From Geminicoccaceae bacterium (lineage in GTDB: Bacteria > Pseudomonadota > Alphaproteobacteria > Geminicoccales > Geminicoccaceae), in NCBI GenBank assembly GCA_025999455.1, contig AP024683.1, positions 2,177,501 to 2,241,500 on the forward strand: a stretch of DNA of 64,000 nt, in the 5' to 3' direction. The position numbers were made by a program, and so were the translations under genes. Shown piece after piece: positions 34,176 through 44,118 of this stretch (its first letter is position 1; each line of letters begins with the position of its first letter). The notes under the pieces were generated by a model. The model did no database searches and was not told the origin of the DNA. It saw nothing but the letters and a program-made list of their open reading frames with translations.

Positions 34176-34209
34176 GGGTCGGGCCCGCCCGAAAGGCGGG
34201 GCCCGACCC
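34176..34209 (-). terminator. Strong GC hairpin between livJ and livH
   Basis: GGGTCGGGCCCGCC and GGCGGGGCCCGACCC pair along 14 positions with one bulged base, around a CGAAA loop on the plus strand. No T-run follows, so partial attenuation or protection of the livJ message is more likely than full termination. Confidence 0.55.
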
Positions 34210-34215
34210 GAAGCC

Positions 34216-35535
34216 TCAGGCCTTGTAGGGGATCGGGGCCGGGGCCTTGGCGACGGTCTCCATGGTGAGGCCCTTCACCCAGTCGAGGCCCTTCGTCCCC
34301 ATCGGGTTCATGGTGAGCTCGGGTGGGAAGAGGACCATCTGGTCGAGCACGGGGAAGGGGTATTCCGGCACGTGCTTCGACACACCGATCAGCATGGGTT
34401 CGAGGCCCTGGCCGTCGGGGCGGATCTTCATCCGACCCGTCAGATGATCGAATTCGAGGCCGCGGAGCGTGTCCATCAGCTGCTCGCGCGACGGCCAGAC
34501 TCCGCCGTTCGCGGCGAGCGCCTTGGTGTAGGCGGCTTCGAGGGCGAAGAGCGCTTGGGCCATGTGGAAGGTCGGGTAGATCGGCCAGGCGCCGTAGCGC
34601 TTCCGGTACTCGGCCACGAAGCCGTCGAGCCGGCCGTTGCCGCGCGCGGTCGGATGGAGGAACCAGTGGTCGCCGCGCGCACCCACGATCACGCCCTCGG
34701 GCAGGGTCTTGCCGACCCGCTCGAGGCTCGATTCGGCGAGCGGCAGGACGAAGAGCGAACGTTCGAAGAGTCGCCGCTCGGCCGCCTGGCGGATGAAGGT
34801 GTCGAGCTCGCCACCCCAGCTCGTCGAGAAGACGACGTCGGGGCGGAGCGCTTGCAGGCGGGTGATCTCGGTCGAGAAGTCGGTCGCCCCGAATTTCGGG
34901 AAGAGCTCGGCCACCACGCGGATGCCGGGCTTGATCGCCTCCATGGCGGTCTTCCAGATCGCCCAGGAGTCGCGGCCCCAGGCATAGTCCTGGTTGACCA
35001 CCGCCACGGTCTGCACGTCGGGGCGGATCTTCAAGAGATAGAGGAGCGGCGCCACGATCTCGGGCACCGCGTTGGCCTGGGTGCGCACCGAATAGCGCCA
35101 GGTGCCTTCTTCGAAGATCCGCTGCGTGCCGCAGTCCCACATGATGTTGGGCATGCGCAGCTCTTCGGCGAGCGGGGCGACCGCGAGGCACGAGCCCGAG
35201 GAGATCGAGGCGAGCATCACGTCGACGTTCTCGTTCTGCACGAGCCGGCGGCACTCGCCCAAGAGGAAGTTCACACCCGGGGCTTCGTCGATGACGAGGG
35301 CCTCGACCGGCACGCCGGCGATGCCGCCCTTGGCGTTGAGATGCTCGATCAGGAGGTCGGCGGCGTTGCGGCCGGGCACGCCGAACACGGAAGCCGGGCC
35401 CGAGAGGAAGGTCGAGATCCCGATCCGGAGCTTCGCGGGCTTCTGTTGGCCGAGCGCCGAGCGCGGCAGGATCCAAGGTGCGGCGAGCGCGGATGCGGTC
35501 GTGGCGAGCGCGGCACGACGGGTGAGTTCGGTCAT
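34216..35535 (-). CDS. Branched-chain-amino-acid-type ABC transporter binding protein
   Basis: A 439-residue periplasmic binding protein of the LivJ/LivK (HAAT, leucine-binding) group. A signal sequence with paired arginines (LTRRAALATTASALAA) covers about residues 1-29. The mature part starts KLRIGISTFLSGPASVFG, the family's ligand-binding start, and contains RTQANAVPEIVAPLLYLL and TAMEAIKPGIRVV. It is first in the liv operon. The ligand may be an amide or aromatic compound rather than leucine. RBS GGGAGGACTGCGAGG precedes the ATG. Confidence 0.9.
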   Translation of the reverse strand: MTELTRRAALATTASALAAPWILPRSALGQQKPAKLRIGISTFLSGPASVFGVPGRNAADLLIEHLNAKGGIAGVPVEALVIDEAPGVNFLLGECRRLVQNENVDVMLASISSGSCLAVAPLAEELRMPNIMWDCGTQRIFEEGTWRYSVRTQANAVPEIVAPLLYLLKIRPDVQTVAVVNQDYAWGRDSWAIWKTAMEAIKPGIRVVAELFPKFGATDFSTEITRLQALRPDVVFSTSWGGELDTFIRQAAERRLFERSLFVLPLAESSLERVGKTLPEGVIVGARGDHWFLHPTARGNGRLDGFVAEYRKRYGAWPIYPTFHMAQALFALEAAYTKALAANGGVWPSREQLMDTLRGLEFDHLTGRMKIRPDGQGLEPMLIGVSKHVPEYPFPVLDQMVLFPPELTMNPMGTKGLDWVKGLTMETVAKAPAPIPYKA

Positions 35536-35592
35536 CCTCGCAGTCCTCCCCGATCGCTCCGATCCCGTCGACGGGCCGGGCGTTCGACCTCG

Positions 35593-35621
35593 CAGCTAGC
35601 CCTGGTGCGGGCTGCTGGCAA
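35593..35621 (-). promoter_or_regulatory. Weak candidate promoter of the liv operon
   Basis: On the minus strand, TTGCCA (35621-35616, 5 of 6 to consensus) lies 17 bases from TAGCTG (35598-35593), which matches a -10 poorly. It is the best candidate in the 97-base gap before livJ. Confidence 0.25.
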
Positions 35622-35632
35622 GGCGGGCGGGA

Positions 35633-36583
35633 TCAATCCCCGATCGTCGCACTCGCCTGCCTCTTGTGGGCGAGGAGCGCCATGAGCCGGCGGTCGCGCC
35701 ACCTTTGCCGGTGGGCGATCTCGGCAGCGAGGAGGCGGAGCCGCCGGCTCGCCTCGATTTCGTCGAGGACGGGACCCGTCCAGTCGGGACGCGGCAGGGC
35801 GGACGCGAGCACCGAATCGAAGACGCTCCGGTAACGGGTGACGTAATCGCGGATCCCGCCCGGGGCGTTGAGGTCGCCCACCTCGAACGGCCCGGCGAAG
35901 CACCAGCGCAGCGCGAGCCCGTCGCGGAGCCCGATGTCGACCTCCTCGGCCGTGCAGATGCCGGCCGCCACGAGCTTGAACGCTTCCTCGACGAGCGCGG
36001 CCTGCAGGCGGTTCATGACGAAGCCGTCGATCTCGCGGGCAAGCCGGATCACGGAATGGCCGAGCCCGCGCATCACGGTTTCGGCGCGGAGCAGGGTGTC
36101 CATGCTCGTCCAGGGTGCGGGGCAGAGCTCGACGGCCGGGACGAGATAGGGCGGGTTCAAGGGGTGGACGACGAGGCAGCGCGCGCGGCCCGCGAGATCC
36201 TCGGTGAAGCGCGAGGGGAGGATCGCCGAGGTCGAGGAGGCGAGCACGGCCTCGGCCGTTGCCAGCCGGTCGAGCTCACACCAGAGCTCGCGCTTGAGCT
36301 CGAGCTTCTCGGGGGCGCTCTCCTGCACCCAGGCCGCGCCGGCGAGCGCCGCCTCGAGGCTCGAGGCGGGCTCGAGCCGGGCGCGGGTGGCGGCTTTCGC
36401 CTCGGCGTCGAGCAGCCCGTTCTCGACGAGATCGGCCAAAAGCCCGTCGATCGCGGCGAGCGCGGCCGGGACGGCGCCCTCGACCGGGTCGAACAGCCGG
36501 ACCTGCCAGCCCGCCCGGGCGAAATCGATCGCCCAGGCCCGGCCGATCAGCCCGCATCCCACGATCGCACAGACCTCGCCCAC
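35633..36583 (-). CDS. 3-hydroxyacyl-CoA dehydrogenase family protein (L-gulonate 3-dehydrogenase-like)
   Basis: A 316-residue NAD-dependent dehydrogenase. The Rossmann motif is CAIVGCGLIGRAWAIDF, the catalytic region is ASSTSAILPSRF with HPLNPPYLVPAVEL, and the C-terminal helical domain contains GFVMNRLQAALVEEAFKLV. The NPPYLVPAVEL variant is typical of lambda-crystallin/L-gulonate 3-dehydrogenase and carnitine dehydrogenase relatives rather than true fatty-acid enzymes. It lies 97 bases upstream of the liv operon in the same direction and divergent from the metallo-beta-lactamase-like gene. Confidence 0.88.
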   Translation of the reverse strand: MGEVCAIVGCGLIGRAWAIDFARAGWQVRLFDPVEGAVPAALAAIDGLLADLVENGLLDAEAKAATRARLEPASSLEAALAGAAWVQESAPEKLELKRELWCELDRLATAEAVLASSTSAILPSRFTEDLAGRARCLVVHPLNPPYLVPAVELCPAPWTSMDTLLRAETVMRGLGHSVIRLAREIDGFVMNRLQAALVEEAFKLVAAGICTAEEVDIGLRDGLALRWCFAGPFEVGDLNAPGGIRDYVTRYRSVFDSVLASALPRPDWTGPVLDEIEASRRLRLLAAEIAHRQRWRDRRLMALLAHKRQASATIGD

Positions 36584-36664
36584 GTCCGGCCTCCCCGCTG
36601 CTCCGGGGTCTCGCTAGACGCGCGGCGCGTGCGGCGTCAACGAGGGGGAACCGGAGCTTCGAAC

Positions 36665-37783
36665 GTGCGCGTGCGCATCCTCTCGGGCCTGTTCGCCAAG
36701 GGACCGGCGGCGATCCTGGTCGAAGTCGCCGGGCGGCGGTTGCTGCTCGACCTCGGGCGCGGGCCGGAGCCCGGGGCCGAGGTGCCGCTCGCGGGCACGG
36801 GGCCGGTCGACGCGCTCCTCCTCACGCACGGCCACGTCGATCACGCGGGGGCGATCGACCGGCTCGGCGAGCTCGGCTTCCCGCCCGTCTGGGCGACGGC
36901 GGAGCTCCGGGCGCTGCGCGATCTCCCGCCGGGCAGGACGCTGCCGCTTTCGGGCGCGGTCGAGATCGCGGGCGTGCCGATCCGGATTGGGCGGGCGGGG
37001 CACGCGCCCGGCGGGGTATGGCTGCATCTCGGGGTGGGCGAGGGGCTGCTCTACACCGGCGACCCGTTCGACCGATCGGAGGTCTGGGCCTTCGACCCGC
37101 CGCCGCCCGCGGCGACGCTCCTGGTCGACGCCTCCTACGGGCTCGACCCGACCCCGCTCGAGGCGCGGCGGGCGGCCCTCCTCGCCGCGCTCGATCGACC
37201 GCGGGTGCTCCTGCCGGCACCGGCCGACGGGCGCGGGCCGGAGCTCTCGTTGTTCCTGGGCGAGGCCCGGGGCGAGGTGCCCGTCCTCTGCCCGCGGACG
37301 CGCGACCGATTGGCAAAGATCCTCGGGGCGGCGCGGGCCAGCTTGCGGGAGGGCGTGGCCGAGCGGCTCGCGGCCCTGCTCGATCGGACACCTGCCTGGT
37401 CGGACGATCCGTCGGGCCTCGTGATCGCCGAGGGGGCGAAGCTCGACCAGGGCCCAGCGGCCGAGCTCGCGCGTGCCTGGGCGGATCGCGACGACGCGCG
37501 GATCGTGCTCACCGGCCACGTCCCGCGCGGCTCGCCGGCGCACGAGCTCTTGCGGCGCGGGACCGCGCTCCACCGCCGCTGGCCGGTCCATCCCGACCGG
37601 ACGACACTCGACGCGCTCGTGGCGGCGGTGCGGCCGCGCCGGATCGTGCCGCTCTTCGACCCGGCGCCCGAGCCCGCGGCCTGGGCCGCGGCCTTTCCGG
37701 GCGTGGCGATCCACCTCGAGCCGACGCTCGCGCGCGACGAAGGGCGTGGCGGCGGTCACGCCATCGTCACAACCGGTCTCTAA
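36665..37783 (+). CDS. Metallo-beta-lactamase fold protein, short beta-CASP-like
   Basis: A 372-residue hydrolase. The metal site motif THGHVDHAG is at about 54-62, with a third histidine in GHAPGG (about 113) and Asp133 in YTGDP. After this, segments LVDASYG, VLLPAPADGRGPELSLFL and RIVLTGHVPRGSPAHEL follow the order of the beta-CASP domain of nucleic-acid-processing enzymes (CPSF-73/RNase J group), and the last motif reads WPVHPDRTTLDAL. It is shorter than typical members (about 450). The start could be GTG 36665 or GTG 36671. RNA or DNA processing is likely but unproven. Confidence 0.75.
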   Translation: MRVRILSGLFAKGPAAILVEVAGRRLLLDLGRGPEPGAEVPLAGTGPVDALLLTHGHVDHAGAIDRLGELGFPPVWATAELRALRDLPPGRTLPLSGAVEIAGVPIRIGRAGHAPGGVWLHLGVGEGLLYTGDPFDRSEVWAFDPPPPAATLLVDASYGLDPTPLEARRAALLAALDRPRVLLPAPADGRGPELSLFLGEARGEVPVLCPRTRDRLAKILGAARASLREGVAERLAALLDRTPAWSDDPSGLVIAEGAKLDQGPAAELARAWADRDDARIVLTGHVPRGSPAHELLRRGTALHRRWPVHPDRTTLDALVAAVRPRRIVPLFDPAPEPAAWAAAFPGVAIHLEPTLARDEGRGGGHAIVTTGL

Positions 37784-37818
37784 CGCCGCGGAAGCGATCG
37801 CAGCGGAGGGAGCGAACC

Positions 37819-38798
37819 ATGCGCGCGCGGTCGACGGGGATCGCGGCACTCGTGCTCGCCGGCTGGCTGGGCACGGCGCAGGCGGCCGCGAAGCTCGTGC
37901 TCTACACCAGCCAGCCGACCGACCAGATGAAGGCGGTCCTCGACCTCTTCGAGAAAGTCGAGCCGGGGATCGAGGTCGAGATGTTCCGCTCCGGCACGAC
38001 GGAAGTCATGAACAAGCTCGCCGCCGAGTTCGCGGCCGGCGCGCCGCAGGCGGACGTGCTGTTGATCGCCGACGAGGTCGCGATGAGCCAGCTCGCGCGC
38101 GAGGGGCGGCTCATGGCCTATCCGGAAGCGCCGGTCGCGCGCCTGCCCAAGCATTTCTACGACCCGCAAATGCGCTGGTTCGGGACCAAGGTCATCACGA
38201 CCGGGATCGTCTACAACACCAACCTCGTGAAGGACCGGCCCGAGAGCTGGAACGACCTGTTGCGCCCGGACGCCAGGGGCCGGGTGATCATGCCCTCGCC
38301 ACTCTATTCCGGGGCGGCCGTGATCCACGTCGGTATTCTCGTCGAGCAGCCCGGCTTCGGCTGGTCCTATTTCGAGAAGCTCGCCGAAGCCGGTGCCCTT
38401 TCGGCCCGCGGCAACGGCGCGGTGCTCGACGCCGTGGCCAAGGGTGAGCGGGCCTACGGCATGCTCATCGACTACATGGCCTCGAACGCCAAGGCGAAGG
38501 GCTCGCCCGTCGACTTCGTCTTCCCGGTCGAGGGCGTGACCGCCATCACCCAGCCCGTGGCGATCCTCGCGACCGCCAAGAACGTCGCCGCGGCCAAGAA
38601 GTTCGTCGATTTCCAACTGTCCGAGGCGGCGCAGCGGCAAGCGGTCGAGCAGAGCTACATCCCGGCCCTCGAAGGGATCGCCCCGCCGCCCGCCTTCCCC
38701 CGGTCGACTCGATCGAGGTGATCTCGGTCGATCCGGAGATCCTCCTGCGCAAGGACGCGGAGAACAAGAAGCGGTTCGCCGACCTGTTCGGTGGCTGA
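37819..38798 (+). pseudogene. Iron-type ABC transporter substrate-binding protein, frameshifted near C-terminus
   Basis: A binding protein of the AfuA/FbpA type with a Sec signal peptide (about 1-23, ending AQAA), mature start KLVLYTSQPTDQMKAVLDLF and the segment GTKVITTGIVYNTNLVKD. The frame opened at ATG 37819 stops at 38721, but the expected end continues in another frame from 38702: PVDSIEVISVDPEILLRKD, then ENKKRFADLFGG and a stop at 38798. One C is missing from the run at 38697-38701. With it the protein would have about 326 residues and its end would overlap the permease start, as is usual in operons. It may be a sequencing error or a real mutation; only the last 30 or so residues are affected. 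Confidence 0.85.
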
Positions 38799-40545
38799 GG
38801 CGATCGTCGGTCGATCGGCGCCGGGGGCGGGCGAGGGGCGGTCTTGGCTCGCCCGCATCGTCCGGGGTGACGTCGACCGCGCCCTTCTGCTCGCGCTCGT
38901 CCCCCTCTACGTCGGGACGAGCTGCGTCCTGCCGCTCGCCCGCCTCGGTCTGGAGCTCGTCTTCGCCGGGGAGAGCGGGCTCGTGGGCGAGGTGCTCGCC
39001 GCACGCAGCACGCAGCGCGCGCTCCGGAACACCCTCGAGGCCGCCACGCTCTCGGCGCTCCTCGCGGTCTTCTCGGGCGCGACCTTCGCCTTCCTGACCG
39101 GCCTCTTCGATCTGCGCGGGCGGCGGCTCGCGACCCTCCTCTTCCTCCTCCCGATCCTCGTCCCCGCACAGATCGCGGCGATCGCCTGGCTGCAGCTCGC
39201 GAGCCCCGCGAGCCCGGTCTCGGGCCTTTTGGGCCTGACCCCGGAGCCGGGTGCCGAGAACCCGCTCTATTCGCGGGAAGGTGTCATCCTCCTGCTCGCG
39301 CTCGAGCATGCCACGATGCCCTTCCTCACCGTGCGGGCCGGGCTCGCGGCCATCTCGGCCGAGCAGGTCGAGGCGGCGCGCAACGCCGGGGCGCGGCCCG
39401 CGCGCGTCCTCGTCCGGATCGTCTTGCCGCTCCTGCGCCCGGCACTCTGGGCCGGCGGCGCGCTCGCCTTCGTGGCGGCCCTCGGCAATTTCGGGATCTC
39501 GGCGCTGCTCGGCATCCCGGGCCGTTACACCCTCCTCACGAGCCTGATCTACCAGCGGCTCTCCGGTTTCGGCCCGCGCGTGCTGCCGGAAGTCGGGGTG
39601 CTCGCGGGGCTCCTCGCCCTCCTCGCGGTCGTGGGCCTGCTCCTCCAGGCCGCACTCGGGCGCGGTGTGGCGGGCGAGGCCGGCCGCCGCCAGCTCGACC
39701 ACCCGCCCATTCCGCTCGGCCGTGCCCGCTGGCTCCTCGAGCCGCTCGCTTGGGGTGTGCTCCTGCTCGTGACGGTGATGCCGCTCCTGGCCCTCCGCGC
39801 GAGCGCCCTCGTGCCGGCCGTGGGCGTGCCCTTGACCCTGGAGACCCTCACCTTCCGCCATTTCGAGCTGCTGGCCGCGGCCCACGGGGCGGTCCCGCGC
39901 GCCTTCACGAACAGCCTCCTGCTCGCGGCCCTCGCGGCCCTCCTCTGCGCCGCGGCGAGCCTGCCCTTGGCCTGGCTCGTGCACGCCGCCCGCTCGCGCG
40001 TCGCCCGCGCACTCGACCTCCTCGCCGATGCACCCTGGGCGCTTTCCGGGATCGTGCTCGCGATCGCGGTGATCCTCGTCTTCTCGACGCCCCTGCCGGT
40101 CCTGGGGGTGTCGCTCTACGGCACGCTCGCGATCCTGATCGTGGCTTATGCCGGACGGTTCCTCGCTCTGGCACTTCGGCCGATCGCCGCCGGTGTGCAG
40201 CAGATCGAGCCGGCCCTGGACGAGGCCGCGGCCAATCTCGGCGCGCGGCCGATCCGCCGCCTCTCGAGCGTCCACCTGCCCCTCCTGCTCCCGTCGGTGG
40301 CGGCCGGCGCGCTCCTCGTCTTCATGACCGCGCTCAACGAGCTCACGGTTTCGGCCCTTCTGTGGTCGACCGGCAACGGGAGGCTCGGCGTCGTCGTCTT
40401 CATGCTCTACGACGAGGGGAACACGGGCGGTGCGGCGGCGGTCGGCACGGTCGCGGTGGCGGTGGTCCTGCTCCTGGCGGCCGGGGCTTCGGCACTCGCC
40501 CGCATCCTCGGGCTGCCGCGCGGCGTCCTGCCGTGGCAGAGCTGA
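38791..40545 (+). CDS. Iron-type ABC transporter permease (fused two-domain, FbpB-like)
   Basis: A 584-residue permease of two homologous halves, each with about six membrane segments and its own ATPase-docking loop: EQVEAARNAGARPARVLVRI in the first half and LDEAAANLGARPIRRLSSVH in the second. This fusion is typical of Fe(III), thiamine and phosphonate importers. It starts at a GTG within the end of the binding-protein gene. No ATPase gene follows; the next gene, lepA, is unrelated and 192 bases away. Confidence 0.9.
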   Translation: MAEAIVGRSAPGAGEGRSWLARIVRGDVDRALLLALVPLYVGTSCVLPLARLGLELVFAGESGLVGEVLAARSTQRALRNTLEAATLSALLAVFSGATFAFLTGLFDLRGRRLATLLFLLPILVPAQIAAIAWLQLASPASPVSGLLGLTPEPGAENPLYSREGVILLLALEHATMPFLTVRAGLAAISAEQVEAARNAGARPARVLVRIVLPLLRPALWAGGALAFVAALGNFGISALLGIPGRYTLLTSLIYQRLSGFGPRVLPEVGVLAGLLALLAVVGLLLQAALGRGVAGEAGRRQLDHPPIPLGRARWLLEPLAWGVLLLVTVMPLLALRASALVPAVGVPLTLETLTFRHFELLAAAHGAVPRAFTNSLLLAALAALLCAAASLPLAWLVHAARSRVARALDLLADAPWALSGIVLAIAVILVFSTPLPVLGVSLYGTLAILIVAYAGRFLALALRPIAAGVQQIEPALDEAAANLGARPIRRLSSVHLPLLLPSVAAGALLVFMTALNELTVSALLWSTGNGRLGVVVFMLYDEGNTGGAAAVGTVAVAVVLLLAAGASALARILGLPRGVLPWQS

Positions 40546-40575
40546 GCCGCGGGCAGGCGGTAGCGGGCGCGACCC

Positions 40576-40595
40576 GCCGAGGGGCTCCGCTCGGC
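40576..40595 (+). terminator. Short stem-loop after the permease gene
   Basis: GCCGAG and CTCGGC form a 6-base stem with an 8-base loop in the 192-base gap before lepA. There is no T-run. It is a weak terminator candidate. Confidence 0.25.
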
Positions 40596-40737
40596 CGCGT
40601 CTCGTCCTATATGCTCGGGCAGGGCGAGCCCGCGCGCACCGTGCCGTGACGGCTGCGGCGGGCTCCGGACGTGTCGACGGGCCCCCGGGCGCGCCGTGTG
40701 TGGAAGCCGAGGGCCAGGATCAACCGAGCGGGGGTCG

Positions 40738-42534
<1,797 letters not shown>

Positions 42535-42541
42535 GCGGGGC

Positions 42542-43423
42542 GTGGCGCCGCTCGTCTCGGTCCTGATCCCGGTCTACCGGGCGCGCGCCACCCTCGCGCG
42601 GTCGATCGCCTGCCTGCACGCCCAGAGCCTCCCCGATTGGGAGGCCGTCGTGGCGGTCGACGACGGCGATCCGGGCTATCCGCAGCTCCTCGCCGAAGCC
42701 GGGCTGGTCGATGCGCGGATCCGCTTCGTGAGCACGGGCGGGGTACGCACCGGTGTGGCGCGGGCCCGCAACGTGGCGCTCGACGCCGCTCGCGGTCGGC
42801 TCGTGGCCCCGCTCGACGCCGACGACACCTACGAGCCCGACCGGCTCGCCACGCTCGCTCCCTTGGCCCTCGCCCGCGGGGCGGCGAGCGACGACGTGCG
42901 GATCGTCGAGGAGGCGGACGGCACGCTGTTGCGCACCTGGCTCCCGCCGGGCGAGGGGCCGGTCGAGCTCGACGCCGAGCTCCTGCTCGAGGATCCGGTG
43001 CCGATCCTCCCCGTGGTCGATCGCACGCTCGGCCTGCGCTGGCTCGAGGTGCCGATCTGCGACGACGTCGTCTTCAACCTCCTCCTCCTCGACCGGCTCG
43101 GCTCCTACCCGATCGTGCGCCGGGCGATGCGCGTCTATCGGCAAAGGCCGGATTCGGAGTGCAACGCGCCGGATGCGGTCTTCCGCGCCGAGGCGGGCTA
43201 TCGCCGGGTCCTCGCCATGCTGGACTCGGGCGAGCTGCGCCTTCGACCCGAGCTCGCGCGGAAGGTGCGGGCGAACTTCCGCCGGCGGATCGCGATCAAC
43301 GCCGCCTTCGGCCGGGCCCGTGCGAGGGGATGGGTGGGGTCCTACCAGGCCTTCGTGGCGCGCCTCAGCCGATGCGGCCGAGGATCGGAAAAGTCTCGAG
43401 CAGCCAGAACGAAAGCTCGTTGA
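42542..43423 (+). CDS. Family 2 glycosyltransferase
   Basis: A 293-residue GT-A glycosyltransferase starting at a GTG 7 bases after lepA. It has the family pattern VSVLIPVYRARATLARSI, VVAVDDGDPG, RARNVALDAARGRLV and the metal-binding LDADDTYEPDRL. It probably adds a sugar to a surface glycan or small molecule. The last 59 bases overlap the convergent soxV gene, and the C-terminal 25 residues are basic and low-complexity. Confidence 0.85.
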   Translation: MAPLVSVLIPVYRARATLARSIACLHAQSLPDWEAVVAVDDGDPGYPQLLAEAGLVDARIRFVSTGGVRTGVARARNVALDAARGRLVAPLDADDTYEPDRLATLAPLALARGAASDDVRIVEEADGTLLRTWLPPGEGPVELDAELLLEDPVPILPVVDRTLGLRWLEVPICDDVVFNLLLLDRLGSYPIVRRAMRVYRQRPDSECNAPDAVFRAEAGYRRVLAMLDSGELRLRPELARKVRANFRRRIAINAAFGRARARGWVGSYQAFVARLSRCGRGSEKSRAARTKAR

Positions 43424-44105
43424 GCCGGCCGGTCACGAAGAGGAGGCCGGTGCCCACGAGGAGCACGCCCGTGGCCCGCTCGACCGTCGGGATCCACCGC
43501 CGCATCCGCCGCAGTCCCGCGACCGCCCGGTCGAGGAGCAGGGCCGAGAGGACGAAGGGCAGGCCGAGCCCGGCCGCGTAGGTGGCGAGCAAGAGCGCAC
43601 CGCGCAGCATCGTCTCCTCGGTGCCGGCGACGAAGAGCACGCCCGCGAGCACCGGTCCCACACACGGCGTCCAGCCGAAGGCGAAGGCGAGGCCGATCAC
43701 GTAGGCGCCGAGCAGGCCGGCCGGCTTCTCCGGCTGGAAACGGATGTCGCGGTTCAAGAAGGCGATCTTGAAGACGCCCAAGAAATGCAGGCCCAAGACG
43801 ATGATGATCACGCCCGCCACTTGCGCGAGGACCAGGCTCCACTCGGCGAGGAGCCGGCCCACGGCGCTCGCGGTCGCACCCAAGGAGACGAAGACCGTGC
43901 CGAAGCCGAGCACGAACATGAGCGAGGCGAGCACGGTCCGGCGACGCAGGGCGGCCGCCTCCGCGCCCGCGACCCCGCTTTGGAGCTGCTCCATCGAGAG
44001 CCCGCCCAGGAAGCAGAGATAGGGCGGGACGAGCGGCAGGACGCAGGGGCTCAAGAAGGAGAGGACGCCGGCGCCGAAGGCCGCGAGGAAGCCGACCTCG
44101 AGCAT
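43365..44105 (-). CDS. soxV: SoxV, CcdA-family thiol electron transporter
   Basis: A 246-residue membrane protein with six predicted helices. The redox cysteines are Cys21 (LSPCVLP) and Cys148 (WTPCVGP), the conserved pair of CcdA/SoxV. It carries reducing power across the membrane to periplasmic thioredoxins, here most likely SoxW and SoxS, which keep the SoxY cysteine usable. It is last in the leftward soxYZBV operon, 13 bases after soxB. Its end overlaps the GT2 gene by 59 bases. Confidence 0.92.
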   Translation of the reverse strand: MLEVGFLAAFGAGVLSFLSPCVLPLVPPYLCFLGGLSMEQLQSGVAGAEAAALRRRTVLASLMFVLGFGTVFVSLGATASAVGRLLAEWSLVLAQVAGVIIIVLGLHFLGVFKIAFLNRDIRFQPEKPAGLLGAYVIGLAFAFGWTPCVGPVLAGVLFVAGTEETMLRGALLLATYAAGLGLPFVLSALLLDRAVAGLRRMRRWIPTVERATGVLLVGTGLLFVTGRLNELSFWLLETFPILGRIG

Positions 44106-44118
44106 CGAGGCCGCCGCC

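Noticed and set aside
32333-35476. A leftward open frame of about 1,047 codons across livM, livH and livJ
   Set aside because: Only its last 311 codons are LivM; the rest is the shadow of livH and livJ, low-complexity and Arg/Pro-rich, as is usual in very GC-rich DNA.
38691-38721. Programmed frameshifting in the iron-type binding protein
   Set aside because: A five-C run with no adjacent stimulatory structure or slippery heptamer is better explained by a deletion or sequencing error.
37780-40275. A leftward open frame of 831 codons opposite the iron-type permease
   Set aside because: Its product is a run of charged low-complexity residues opposite a clearly recognisable permease and binding protein.
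40546-40737. A small gene between the iron-type permease and lepA
   Set aside because: Open frames there are short, lack a ribosome site and run into lepA in the wrong frame.
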